A stretch of DNA of 64,000 bases from Clostridium aciditolerans (GCF_016316925.1 NZ_JAEEGB010000004.1:124001-188000), one strand, 5' to 3'. Shown: positions 44,520-53,126, counted from the first letter of the stretch. The notes: generated by a model not told the origin, from the sequence alone. A program made the numbers and translations.

Positions 44520-44564
44520 GACAATTTCAATTTAAAGTTGTCCACATTTCTATACAATTGACAA
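44520..44564. promoter_or_regulatory. Possible upstream activating sequence for the sigma-54 activator
   Basis: Alternating half-sites GACAA (44520-44524), TTGTC (44538-44542) and GACAA (44560-44564) form overlapping dyads about 110-150 bp upstream of the -24 element, the usual distance for enhancer sites. Confidence 0.4.
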
Positions 44565-44650
44565 ATTTATAACAATTCCACTTTTTTAGAATGTCTTGTA
44601 TTCCATACACCAAATGGTAAAAATAAACACATTGTTAAATATATAACTAA

Positions 44651-44679
44651 AAGCTCCAAAAAAATATTTTTTGGAGCTT
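44651..44679 (-). terminator. Terminator of the sigma-54 activator gene
   Basis: AAGCTCCAAAAAA (44651-44663) pairs perfectly with TTTTTTGGAGCTT (44667-44679), 66 bp past the gene's stop and upstream of the thl promoters. Confidence 0.75.
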
Positions 44680-44744
44680 CCTAATATCAATTGAGCTTAT
44701 ACTCTTGATTAACATATAGTAAATTCAGTTTTAATTTTATCAAT

Positions 44745-46115
44745 CTAATCTATATGTAACTTTGACATCTTTTCATATAAACTTGATCTACTTATGCCTA
44801 GAAGTTGTGCTGCCTTTGATTTATTTCCCTTCGCGGCACTAATACTATTTAAAATTGCTTCTTTTTCTGCATCATTTAATATATCTTGAAGATTTCTAAC
44901 AGGTTTGCACTCCCTTATTGCTGTTATTTTAGAGGGAAGATGTTTTACATCTATTACTGTTTCATTTTCTATAATTGTTATTGCCCTCTCAAGTACATTT
45001 TCCAGTTCTCTTACATTTCCTGGCCAACTGTAACTTTTTATATATTCCAAAGCCTCATTTGAAATCCCCTCAATATATTTACTTACTTTGTTACTTATTT
45101 TGTTAATAATATGATAAACTATTGTTTCAATATCTTCTCTTCTTTCTTTTAATGATGGCACATTAATTGTTAAAACGTTCAATCTATAAAATAAGTCCTT
45201 CCTGAACTTATCTTCTTTTACTAATTGCTCTAAATTTTGATTAGTGGCTGCTATAACTCTTACATCTATTTTTTTAGGGCCCTCTGACCCTATTTTTTCA
45301 ACTTCCTTTTCCTGAAGTACTCTTAAAAGTTTAACCTGCATATATATTGGCATATCTCCTATTTCATCTAAAAAAATAGTACCTCCATCTGCTAATTCAA
45401 ATTTACCTATCTTTCCCTCTTTTTTTGCCCCTGTAAAGGACCCACCTTCATATCCAAAGAGTTCAGATTCAAGAAGTTCTCCTGGAATAGCTCCGCAGTT
45501 AACTTTGATAAAAGCACCATTTCTTCTTCTGCTTTCCTTATGAATAGCATGGGCAAAAAGTTCTTTACCTGTTCCACTTTCACCTAATAGTAAAACGTTT
45601 GAAGAGCTCCATGCAGCTTTTTCAGCAAACCTTTTTGCACCTTTTATTAGTACTCCTTCTCCAACAATATCCTCAAAGGAATAGGTTGTTCTGTTTAATA
45701 CGGATATATTATTAGTTAATCCATTAAGTTGTTTTTTCATTCTATTTATATGTTCATGCATATCATTCAAATCTTTTATACTTTTGAATATAATCTTTGC
45801 AATGGCTCCAATTACTTCTCCATCTTTAACAATAGGTATACGACTTACAATTAAATACTGACTATTTATTTTAAGCAACTCTGCTATTTCAGCTTGTCCA
45901 GTTTTGACTACCCTAGGCAATCTTGTTTCTTCAACTATTTCTGTTATATGTTTCCCAATAATATCTTCTCTTTTCTTTTTAAAAATCATAGCATAACCTT
46001 TACTAATCATTGTAATAAAACCTTCTTTATTAATAGTTATAATTCCATCATAAAGCGTGTCCATTATAATATTTAGAATGATACTATCGTTTTCTAAAAT
46101 GTTTTTCTTGTACAT
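44745..46115 (-). CDS. Sigma-54-dependent transcriptional activator (PAS-AAA-HTH)
   Basis: Enhancer-binding protein of 456 residues. N-terminal PAS sensor (about 8-120), AAA+ domain with Walker A LLGESGTGKELFAHAI, the sigma-54 contact loop as GSFTGA (GAFTGA in most relatives), Walker B GGTIFLDEIGDM and the arginine-finger region FRKDLFYRLNVL, then a Fis-type HTH (NKSKAAQLLGISRSSLYEKM). No receiver domain, so it senses a ligand or redox state through PAS. Position directly upstream of a thl operon with a -24/-12 promoter makes that operon its likely target. Confidence 0.92.
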   Translation of the reverse strand: MYKKNILENDSIILNIIMDTLYDGIITINKEGFITMISKGYAMIFKKKREDIIGKHITEIVEETRLPRVVKTGQAEIAELLKINSQYLIVSRIPIVKDGEVIGAIAKIIFKSIKDLNDMHEHINRMKKQLNGLTNNISVLNRTTYSFEDIVGEGVLIKGAKRFAEKAAWSSSNVLLLGESGTGKELFAHAIHKESRRRNGAFIKVNCGAIPGELLESELFGYEGGSFTGAKKEGKIGKFELADGGTIFLDEIGDMPIYMQVKLLRVLQEKEVEKIGSEGPKKIDVRVIAATNQNLEQLVKEDKFRKDLFYRLNVLTINVPSLKERREDIETIVYHIINKISNKVSKYIEGISNEALEYIKSYSWPGNVRELENVLERAITIIENETVIDVKHLPSKITAIRECKPVRNLQDILNDAEKEAILNSISAAKGNKSKAAQLLGISRSSLYEKMSKLHID

Positions 46116-46377
46116 ATTTACAGCTCACCACCTTAGTAGATTATATTAAAAAACTATCTTCTTTTCCCATACATATAAATTTATCTTTATACTACCTATA
46201 TAAGATTCTTAACTAGAAAGTTAACATATTCGGTTGTATAACTTAACTGACCGTCTAGAAACCCTTCAATATAACTATAATAACATACCCTATGAATTAT
46301 ATTATAATCCTTATTTTCCAGCTTTTCCATAATCCTATTTAATTTTATTTAATTTTAAATAAAAATTAAATAAAAGG

Positions 46378-46410
46378 AGCTGTCGCACTAAGAAAACTAG
46401 TGCAACGGCT
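46378..46410. repeat. Hairpin of the GCTGTCGCA family at the left edge of the GC-rich island
   Basis: AGCTGTCGCACTA pairs with TAGTGCAACGGCT (two G-U pairs). It lies in the 382-bp gap 46116-46497, which holds no gene. A related hairpin in opposite orientation stands at 51957-51996 on the other side of the island. Confidence 0.55.
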
Positions 46411-46497
46411 TTCCACGCTCCCGTATTTTTTTGTTTTATACCTCAGCTTGTATATTTCCGTCAAAAGAAATACAATGGAGCTATGGAGGTGTTATGC

Positions 46498-46692
46498 GTG
46501 GATTATATAACGACAAAAGAAGCAGCGAAAAATTGGGGAATCACAGACAGAATGGTAGTGTACCATTGCTCTGCCGGACGGATTAAGGGAGCTAAAAAAA
46601 TGGGAAATACATGGCTTGTTCCGGTTGACGCTGAAAAACCGGCTGACGGACGATTCGGGAGCAGTAAAGTAAAGGATGGTGAAAATAAATGA
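46498..46692 (+). CDS. Small helix-turn-helix DNA-binding protein
   Basis: 64 residues. MerR/excisionase-like HTH: DYITTKEAAKNWGITDRMVVYHCSAGRI (winged-helix N-terminus typical of helix-turn-helix domain proteins of this type), then GAKKMGNTWLVPVDAEKP. The GTG at 46498 has GGAGGTG at the right distance; an in-frame ATG at 46483 overlaps that site. Its stop overlaps the response-regulator start (ATGA), so it is the first gene of the island operon. GC-rich codon use, unlike the neighbours. Confidence 0.75.
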   Translation: MDYITTKEAAKNWGITDRMVVYHCSAGRIKGAKKMGNTWLVPVDAEKPADGRFGSSKVKDGENK

Positions 46693-47375
46693 AACGGATA
46701 TTTTTGGTTGAGGACGATAAGGCAATCGCCAAAAACCTTGTGCTTTTGCTCCGCTCGGAGGGATTTACAGTCACTCACGCCCCTACGCGGAGTGAGGCCC
46801 TTGCCGCGCTTGCCGGGAATAAATTTGACTTGGCGCTTATAGATATTTCTTTGCCTGACGGAAATGGCTTTACGGTTTGCACGGAAATCAAAGAAACGCA
46901 AGATACTCCCGTCATATTTTTGACAGCTTCCGGCGATGAAGGAAGTGTTGTTACCGGACTGAACATGGGTGCGGACGACTATATCACCAAGCCTTTTCGT
47001 CCGCGGGAATTGATTGCGCGAATTGGAACCGCCCTGCGAAAAAGCGGACGCTTTGGGTCGGATTTTGAAATTCGTGGGCTTCATGTCGATACGGCAAGCG
47101 GCGTTGTGAAAAAAAACGGCAACGAGGTTTTTCTTTCAGCATTAGAATACCGCTTGTTGTTGGTGTTTATTAGCAACCCCAAAAGTATTATCACGAGGTG
47201 CAGGCTACTTGACGAATTGTGGGACGCGGCGGGCGAGTTTGTAAATGACAATACATTGACCGTGTACATCAAACGCTTGCGGGAGAAGATAGAGAACAAC
47301 CCCGCAAGCCCGCAAATAATTCTAACCGTTCGCGGGACGGGGTATAGATTGGGGGGCGAGTATGCTTCGGAATAG
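46689..47375 (+). CDS. OmpR-family response regulator
   Basis: 228 residues. Receiver domain with EDD (residues 8-10 region), phosphoacceptor Asp in LIDISLPDGNG (about D51), FLTASGD and YITKPFRPREL (switch Thr and Lys), followed by a C-terminal winged helix ending VRGTGYRLG. Overlaps the upstream HTH gene by 4 bp and the kinase by 14 bp. With the following ABC transporter it resembles peptide-antibiotic sensing systems of Firmicutes. Base composition about 50% GC. Confidence 0.93.
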   Translation: MKRIFLVEDDKAIAKNLVLLLRSEGFTVTHAPTRSEALAALAGNKFDLALIDISLPDGNGFTVCTEIKETQDTPVIFLTASGDEGSVVTGLNMGADDYITKPFRPRELIARIGTALRKSGRFGSDFEIRGLHVDTASGVVKKNGNEVFLSALEYRLLLVFISNPKSIITRCRLLDELWDAAGEFVNDNTLTVYIKRLREKIENNPASPQIILTVRGTGYRLGGEYASE

Positions 47376-48351
47376 AGAGTTTCGGCAGTTTGCCATTCTA
47401 TTCTCCTTAATGGCCGCCGCTACTGTAATGCTGGGATTTGCAATAAATAGGTTGGCGGGAATCCTTGCCATTGCTTCTGCCGTTGCCTTTGGCACAGCGT
47501 TTTTCGCGTTTACCAAAGCCCGATACGAAAGCATTGCGCAGATTTCAGATCAAATCGATCTTGTGCTTCATAACGCTGACCATCTGTATATTGCTGAATC
47601 GGACGAGGGCGAACTTTCCATTCTGCAAAGCGAAATAACAAAAATGACGCTGCGTATTCGGGAGCAAAACGACGCACTAAAAAAAGAAAAAGAACATCTT
47701 GCTGATTCGCTGGCTGACATAGCCCACCAACTCCGCACCCCTCTCACATCCGTGAACCTTATTCTGTCATTGTTAGAGAATAACCCTGACGAAAATGACC
47801 GGAAAGCATTGATGCGGGAAACAGAGGAATTGTTTGTACAGATGGATTGGCTGCTTACTTCCCTGTTGAAATTATCCCGCCTGGACGCGGGCATTGTGGT
47901 GTTCCAAAGCGAGCAGATAGATGTAAACAACTTGATATGCACTGCGCTTCGCCCGTTTCTAATCCCAATGGATCTGCACGATATTACTTTGCAAACAGAC
48001 GTGCCAAAAGGGATGATTATTCAGGGCGATTCTGGTTGGCTTTCGGAAGCAATTCAAAACATCCTCAAAAATTGCATGGAAAGCGCAGGCGATAAAGGGA
48101 AGATTGAGATTGTCTGCACAGACAACCCACTGTTTACCGAGATTGCCATCCACGACAGCGGCGCGGGCTTTGAAAAAGAAGATTTACCCTGCTTGTTTGA
48201 CAGGTTCTATCGTGGGAAAAACGCAGGTGCTACAGGATATGGAATCGGATTGGCTCTTTGCAAGATGATTATAACACGGCAGGGAGGGACGATTACCGCA
48301 AAAAATCACCCGCAGGGCGGCGCGATATTTGCCATTCGTTTCCCAAAGTGA
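47362..48351 (+). CDS. Sensor histidine kinase
   Basis: 329 residues. Two close N-terminal transmembrane helices (about 9-27 and 30-52) with almost no extracellular loop, so it probably senses within the membrane or through the transporter. Dimerisation/phosphorylation box DIAHQLRTPLTSV (about H122), N-box LKNCMESAG, G boxes HDSGAGFEKEDL and GYGIGLALCK. Overlaps the response regulator gene by 14 bp. An intramembrane-sensing kinase beside an FtsX-type transporter is the Bce-like arrangement. Confidence 0.92.
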   Translation: MLRNREFRQFAILFSLMAAATVMLGFAINRLAGILAIASAVAFGTAFFAFTKARYESIAQISDQIDLVLHNADHLYIAESDEGELSILQSEITKMTLRIREQNDALKKEKEHLADSLADIAHQLRTPLTSVNLILSLLENNPDENDRKALMRETEELFVQMDWLLTSLLKLSRLDAGIVVFQSEQIDVNNLICTALRPFLIPMDLHDITLQTDVPKGMIIQGDSGWLSEAIQNILKNCMESAGDKGKIEIVCTDNPLFTEIAIHDSGAGFEKEDLPCLFDRFYRGKNAGATGYGIGLALCKMIITRQGGTITAKNHPQGGAIFAIRFPK

Positions 48352-48354
48352 CTA

Positions 48355-48380
48355 ATCTCTCACCTAAAAGTCACAGAGAT
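48355..48380. promoter_or_regulatory. Dyad upstream of the ABC transporter genes
   Basis: ATCTCT (48355-48360), 14 bp, AGAGAT (48375-48380) in the only gap inside the island, upstream of TATTATAT (48396-48403). Centred near -40 of a likely transcription start, it could bind the response regulator. Confidence 0.4.
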
Positions 48381-48433
48381 GTAAGTTGAAGGTTCTATTA
48401 TATAGGTAAACCATGAGAAAGGAGACTCACATA

Positions 48434-49117
48434 ATGGAATTTTTAAAAATTGAAAATCTCTGCAAGGTCTACGGCAAGGGCGAAAACCAAGTTGCCGCCC
48501 TTGACCATGTTTCGCTTACAATCGAAAAAGGGGATCTTACTGCAATCATCGGTTCCTCCGGCTCCGGCAAATCCACGTTGCTTCACAGCATCGGTGGCGT
48601 GGACGTGCCGACAAGCGGAAAGGTGTATTTGGAGGGGCAGGATGTATATGCCCAAAGCAATGAAAAACTCGCCATCTTCCGCAGGCGGCAGGTAGGACTA
48701 ATTTACCAGTTTCACAACCTCATTCCCACTCTGAATGTGGTGGAAAACATCACCTTGCCTATACTGATGGACAAGCGGAAGGTCAACAAGGAGAGGCTTG
48801 ATGACTTGCTCGAACTGCTTGGTCTAAAAGACCGTAAAACGCATTTACCCAATCAGCTTTCGGGCGGCCAGCAGCAGCGTGTTTCCATAGGACGTGCTTT
48901 GATGAATGCCCCAGCGGTCATGCTTGCCGACGAACCCACGGGCAGTTTGGACAGCCGGAATGGACATGAGATTATCAATTTGCTGAAAGAAAGCAATAAA
49001 CAATATGGGCAGACCCTTATCGTCGTCACCCATGATGAAAATATAGCTTTGCAAGCAGACCGCATTATCGGCATATCAGACGGCAAAGTAGTACGAGATG
49101 AGAGGGTGAGACCATGA
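48434..49117 (+). CDS. ABC transporter ATP-binding protein (MacB/LolD type)
   Basis: 227 residues. Walker A GSSGSGKSTLLH, Q-loop YQFHNLIP, signature LSGGQQQRVSIGRAL, Walker B VMLADEPTGSLDS, H-loop VVTHD. Closest in style to LolD/MacB/BceA ATPases that work with FtsX-type permeases. ATG 48434 follows AAAGGAGA; an earlier in-frame ATG at 48413 is before that site. Its stop overlaps the permease start by 4 bp. Confidence 0.94.
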   Translation: MEFLKIENLCKVYGKGENQVAALDHVSLTIEKGDLTAIIGSSGSGKSTLLHSIGGVDVPTSGKVYLEGQDVYAQSNEKLAIFRRRQVGLIYQFHNLIPTLNVVENITLPILMDKRKVNKERLDDLLELLGLKDRKTHLPNQLSGGQQQRVSIGRALMNAPAVMLADEPTGSLDSRNGHEIINLLKESNKQYGQTLIVVTHDENIALQADRIIGISDGKVVRDERVRP

Positions 49118-51690
49118 ATATTTTCAACAAAGTTACCCTGCAAGGCATGAAAAAAAGCCGTACCCGAACGATTGTCACGGTTATCGGAGTTATCCTGTCC
49201 GCCGCCATGATTACGGCAGTCGCTACCTTTGGCACTTCCCTGTTGAATTTTCTGGTAAACGGTTCTATTGTGAAATACGGCGGTTGGCACGTTGAGTTTT
49301 TAGATGTTAATTCCTCTTTCGTGCAGGAGCGAACCCAGGACAAGGGAGTTTCAAACACCGCAACATTTGAAAATATCGGCTACGCAAAACTTGACGGCGG
49401 GAAAAGCCCCGAAAAGCCCTATCTTTTTATAGCCGGATTTAGCAAGGAAGCCTTTAATACCTTGCCCTTAACCCTGGTTTCAGGCAGATTGCCGAAAAAC
49501 AGTGGGGAGATTCTTGTCCCAGCGCACGTCGCGATAAAGGGCGGCGTTAAATTCGCGGTGGGCGACAAGCTTTCACTTGCTGTGGGAAGCCGCATGGATA
49601 ACAACAAAAATCTCGGTCAACACGACCCTTACATTTCAGGGAAAGAAACTCTTGTGCCAAAAGCAGCGAGAACCTACACGGTTGTGGGTATCTGCGAAAG
49701 ACCCGGTTTTGAGGAACATTCCGCACCGGGATACACCTTGATAACGAAAGCAGATACTCAAGACAAAGCGGACAGCTTCAGCATATTTGTCACGCTTAAA
49801 AACCCGCGCGGAGTTAAGGCTTACGCAAGCAGCACAGCCAGAACAGGGGTTTATGTCTTTAACGATAATGTGCTGCGCTTCATGGGTCTTTCGGACAATA
49901 AACTGTTCAACACGCTTCTGTACACGGTTGGCGGCATTTTAGTTGCCATAATAATGGTAGGCTCGATTTTTCTGATTTATAACTCCTTTAACATCTCGCT
50001 AAACGAACGCACACGCCAATTCGGGATTCTCTCATCGGTTGGCGCCACCGCAAGGCAACTGCGAAATTCGGTGCTGTTTGAGGGACTTTGCATTGGTGCA
50101 ATCGGCATACCCATTGGCGTTATGGTCGGCATAGGCAGTATCAGCCTTGTAATTCCTATTGTTGCTGGGAAATTCGGGAACATTATCCCAAACCATGTGC
50201 CTTTAACCTTGTCGGTGTCTGTCCCAGCCATTGTCGCAGCGGCGATGGTCAGTTTAGTTACCATTTTGATTTCAGCCTACATCCCGGCCAGGAAAGCCGC
50301 AAACACTCCCGTGATGGAGAGTATTCGCCAGACGAGTGAGATCAAAACCGAATCGAAAGCTGTGAACACGTCAAAACTGGCGCAGCGCATTTACGGTTTG
50401 GAAGGTATTCTTGCGCTAAAGAATTTTAAGAGAAACAAAAAACGCTATCGCAGCATTGTGCTATCCCTTGTTTTAAGCGTTGTGCTGTTTGTATCGGGAA
50501 ATGCTTTTGGAACAACTCTGAAACGGCTTGCAGAACGGTCGGTAATGGACTTTGACTATGACATCATTTTTACCACTGAGGGCATGAACGACAGCGAAAT
50601 GTTCCCGCTTTACGACAAGCTAAAAACCGCAGATGGGGTTTACAAAAGCTCGTACCAATCGATTTTCGCATATTCATGCGCGGTTAAGACAAGCGATTTT
50701 TCGGATCGTTACCGGAAATCCGCGGGTTATGCTGCGCCGGACCAAACGGTTCATCTGCCAATGGACATCCAGTTTATTGAGGACAGCGAATATCTGAGTT
50801 TTATCAAAAAATTGGGCTTGTCCACAGAAGAATATACCGGGAAGGACGCGAAAATGATTGCCGTTGCCAAAAAGCCGGTTGCCAAGAAAGACGGGTCGAG
50901 CGAACTGTTTGATATGTTTGCGAGTCGTTCCATGACTTTCAGTGTTGCTCCCGAAACAAATGACAAGTCGAAGATGGAACAGGGGCAAAGTATAAACATT
51001 ACGTTTGTCGATACGTACCCGGTGGATCCTCTTAAGACCCTAAAGCAATCTTCCGACAAGACTCCATACGTTTTTATGGTGATGGCCCCCTATTCGCTCA
51101 AAGAGAAGTTTGAAACCCCAGATACCCATGCGGATATAGGCCTGAGCTTTCTGTCAAAGAATCCTTCGCAATCGGTGACTAAAATGGAATCGATGATTCA
51201 GGACGCAGGAATTACGTCTGCATATACCCTACAAAATATGTACACGATAGTTGAACAATACCGCAGCCTAACATTTGTTATTGATGTTTTCACCTATGTT
51301 TTTGTCATCATGATTTCGCTTATTGCGGTTGCCAATGTGTTCAACACCATTTCCACGAATATCAGGTTGCGCAGGCGGGAGCTTGCCATGCTCCGCTCGG
51401 TAGGGATGTCTGAACGTGATTTCCAAAAGATGATGAATTTCGAGTGTGCCTTTTATGGCATGAGGGCGTTGCTCTTCGGTCTTCCAATAGCGGGAATCAT
51501 CTCGTGGCTGATTTACAAAGGGTTTGTGTCTGTAGAAAGGCTGGATAACTTTGATTTTGTATTCCCGTGGGGCAGTATGGCAATCAGCGTGTTCAGCGTG
51601 CTCTTTATCGTGTTCATTACAATGCTGTATGCCACTCGCAAGATAAAAAAAGAAAATATCATTGACGCGCTTCGGGATGACATGACTTGA
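49114..51690 (+). CDS. FtsX-type ABC transporter permease
   Basis: 858-residue membrane protein with two FtsX (MacB-type) units. An N-terminal helix (about 18-40) and large extracellular domain precede three helices at about 270-400; after a linker containing IYGLEGILALKNFKRNKKRYRSIVLS the layout repeats, with a second extracellular domain and helices near 715-745, 770-800 and 815-845. RRRELAMLRSVGMSERDF is the typical cytoplasmic coupling motif. Such transporters remove peptides or lipoproteins from the membrane rather than importing. Probable antimicrobial-peptide resistance or export; last gene of the island. Confidence 0.9.
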   Translation: MNIFNKVTLQGMKKSRTRTIVTVIGVILSAAMITAVATFGTSLLNFLVNGSIVKYGGWHVEFLDVNSSFVQERTQDKGVSNTATFENIGYAKLDGGKSPEKPYLFIAGFSKEAFNTLPLTLVSGRLPKNSGEILVPAHVAIKGGVKFAVGDKLSLAVGSRMDNNKNLGQHDPYISGKETLVPKAARTYTVVGICERPGFEEHSAPGYTLITKADTQDKADSFSIFVTLKNPRGVKAYASSTARTGVYVFNDNVLRFMGLSDNKLFNTLLYTVGGILVAIIMVGSIFLIYNSFNISLNERTRQFGILSSVGATARQLRNSVLFEGLCIGAIGIPIGVMVGIGSISLVIPIVAGKFGNIIPNHVPLTLSVSVPAIVAAAMVSLVTILISAYIPARKAANTPVMESIRQTSEIKTESKAVNTSKLAQRIYGLEGILALKNFKRNKKRYRSIVLSLVLSVVLFVSGNAFGTTLKRLAERSVMDFDYDIIFTTEGMNDSEMFPLYDKLKTADGVYKSSYQSIFAYSCAVKTSDFSDRYRKSAGYAAPDQTVHLPMDIQFIEDSEYLSFIKKLGLSTEEYTGKDAKMIAVAKKPVAKKDGSSELFDMFASRSMTFSVAPETNDKSKMEQGQSINITFVDTYPVDPLKTLKQSSDKTPYVFMVMAPYSLKEKFETPDTHADIGLSFLSKNPSQSVTKMESMIQDAGITSAYTLQNMYTIVEQYRSLTFVIDVFTYVFVIMISLIAVANVFNTISTNIRLRRRELAMLRSVGMSERDFQKMMNFECAFYGMRALLFGLPIAGIISWLIYKGFVSVERLDNFDFVFPWGSMAISVFSVLFIVFITMLYATRKIKKENIIDALRDDMT

Positions 51691-51831
51691 TTCAAAATCT
51701 ATATTAACTTGATAGAAAATCAAAAAACATTTGCATGATTGGGTTCAAGTGATTCGTAATCGTCCAGAAAGGCGATTTAGACATTGAAAATACAGAATTC
51801 ATCCTACACAAGTAATGTAAATTACAAAGGA

Positions 51832-51942
51832 GTGCTACCCTGCGGTAATAAAAAAAGTCTTAATATCAAAGGTTTATTAAAATACGCCATTTTTCAGTTA
51901 TTGAACCTATTTGGAGTTAAAATACCATCAGATTTTCTATAA
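51832..51942 (+). CDS. Possible 36-residue amphipathic peptide (uncertain)
   Basis: An open frame with GTG start (overlapping AAAGGAG) encodes a basic, amphipathic peptide with core LLKYAIFQLLNLFGVKI and an early cysteine. It stands in the 325-bp gap between the island permease and the GDPD gene (51691-52015), where nothing else is seen. It may be a real small peptide, a remnant of a larger gene such as a transposase, or chance. Confidence 0.2.
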   Translation: MLPCGNKKSLNIKGLLKYAIFQLLNLFGVKIPSDFL

Positions 51943-51948
51943 GACATG

Positions 51949-51996
51949 CAAAAAACGCTGCCGCGTTAGCATATCTTTTTATGCTAATGCGACAGC
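51949..51996 (-). terminator. Terminator of the GDPD gene
   Basis: GCTGCCGCGTTAGCAT (51957-51972) pairs with ATGCTAATGCGACAGC (51981-51996). On the - strand the stem is followed by a T-run (plus-strand A-run 51949-51954). Confidence 0.85.
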
Positions 51997-52015
51997 CCCT
52001 TCGCTTTATGTTATA

Positions 52016-52810
52016 TTAAATACTTTTCAAAGCACCTGGATAATTAGTAATTATGTCATCAACTCCCATCTGAATAAGTTTTCTCCAATCATCTACATTG
52101 TCTACTGTCCATACATGCACTTTTTTATTATTTTTATGGAGCTTTTCTACTATACTCTTATTAACTTTAGGATAGTAAATGCTATAATAATCAACATATT
52201 CTAGATTTAACTTATCTTCTTTATTCAAATTTGTGATATATCCTGTCCTAATTTTAGGATTTAGCTTTTTCACCTTTATCAGCGTGCGGTAATCAAAGGA
52301 ACATACTAAACAGTTATCTACAAAATCATTATTTTCAATAAGTTGTACTACTTTTCCTGCTAGATCCGTATCATTTTTATAATTCTTAATTTCAATGTCT
52401 AATTTAATTTTTCCCTTTGCTGCCTTTATAACTTGATCTAGTGTAGGTATTTTTTCCCCTTTAAACTTTCCTGAGTAAATGCTGCCTACATCTAACTTCT
52501 CTATATCTTTATATGTTACTTCTGAGAGATTTTTATCTACCTTTGCTACTCTTTTTAAGTTCTTATCATGCATTAATACAACTACCCCATCTTTTGTTTC
52601 CTGTACATCCAACTCAGCATAATCTGCCTTATCTTCTGCAGCACATAAAATAGAGCTTAAGGTATTTTCAGGCGCACGTTTACTGCTTCCCCTATGACCT
52701 ATTATTTTTACATTTTTACTTTTAACGGTAAACCTCTTGCCAGAGTAATTATCAGCGACCATAATAGAAACCATAATAACTAAAAATATAACCAGGGACC
52801 TTTTTATCAT
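52016..52810 (-). CDS. Glycerophosphodiester phosphodiesterase
   Basis: Hydrolyses glycerophosphodiesters to glycerol-3-phosphate and alcohol. 264 residues with an N-terminal signal/anchor helix (about 4-20), so probably membrane-attached outside the cell. GDPD motifs: IGHRGSSKRAPENT (catalytic His, Arg and Glu), AELDVQETKDG, MHDKNL, LDIEIKNY, and C-terminal WTVDNVDDWRKLIQMGVDDIITNYP. AAGGAGG start. Next to the GC-rich island but itself AT-rich, so native. Confidence 0.92.
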   Translation of the reverse strand: MIKRSLVIFLVIMVSIMVADNYSGKRFTVKSKNVKIIGHRGSSKRAPENTLSSILCAAEDKADYAELDVQETKDGVVVLMHDKNLKRVAKVDKNLSEVTYKDIEKLDVGSIYSGKFKGEKIPTLDQVIKAAKGKIKLDIEIKNYKNDTDLAGKVVQLIENNDFVDNCLVCSFDYRTLIKVKKLNPKIRTGYITNLNKEDKLNLEYVDYYSIYYPKVNKSIVEKLHKNNKKVHVWTVDNVDDWRKLIQMGVDDIITNYPGALKSI

Positions 52811-52973
52811 AATACCCCTCCTTCAGCTGCAACATCCATTTGCTTCAAAAATTATCCATAATATAAACAAAAATTACAGATTACTACAAAAATTTAGGTT
52901 CTTATTATCCATTATATACTACTTATCGGTAATTGTTAAATAGCTTTTCAAATAATTCTTTTTAAAAAATAAA

Positions 52974-53003
52974 AACTGCCTACGCTTATTTCAATAGGCA
53001 GTT
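52974..53003 (-). terminator. Terminator of the LuxR-DUF2087 gene
   Basis: AACTGCCTA pairs with TAGGCAGTT; on the - strand it runs into TTTTATTTTTT. Confidence 0.8.
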
Positions 53004-53027
53004 ACGGATAATAGTATTTGTATTTTT

Positions 53028-53126
53028 ACTAACGAATAAAAGCTGCTTCTTGCTGACAAAGAGCATCTTTCAGCCATTGAGGATGCATCGGTAAAATATC
53101 TGTTGGAAGGTCATCTACTGAAATTA
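53028..53126 (-). pseudogene. Remnant of an unidentified coding sequence
   Basis: Between the DUF2087 gene and its terminator, one minus frame reads ISVDDLPTDILPMHPQWLKD followed by ALCQQEAAFIR and a stop. This is protein-like in composition but has no start codon, being closed by a TAG just upstream. It looks like the C-terminal tail of a lost gene. Family not recognised. Confidence 0.35.

Noticed and set aside
44632-44649. TTGTTAA-ATAT-ATAACTA, resembling a Rex (redox repressor) operator
   Set aside because: The second half matches only 5 of 7 positions and the site is about 310 bp upstream of the sigma-A -35 and on the far side of the activator gene's terminator, so control of thl by it is doubtful.
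46503-47084. 193-codon - strand frame opposite the response regulator
   Set aside because: Arises from the GC-rich island's codon bias; no start signal, and the opposite strand is a clear response regulator.
51911-52204. 97-codon + strand frame over the GDPD gene
   Set aside because: Antisense to a clearly identified gene, no ribosome binding site, composition typical of shadow frames.
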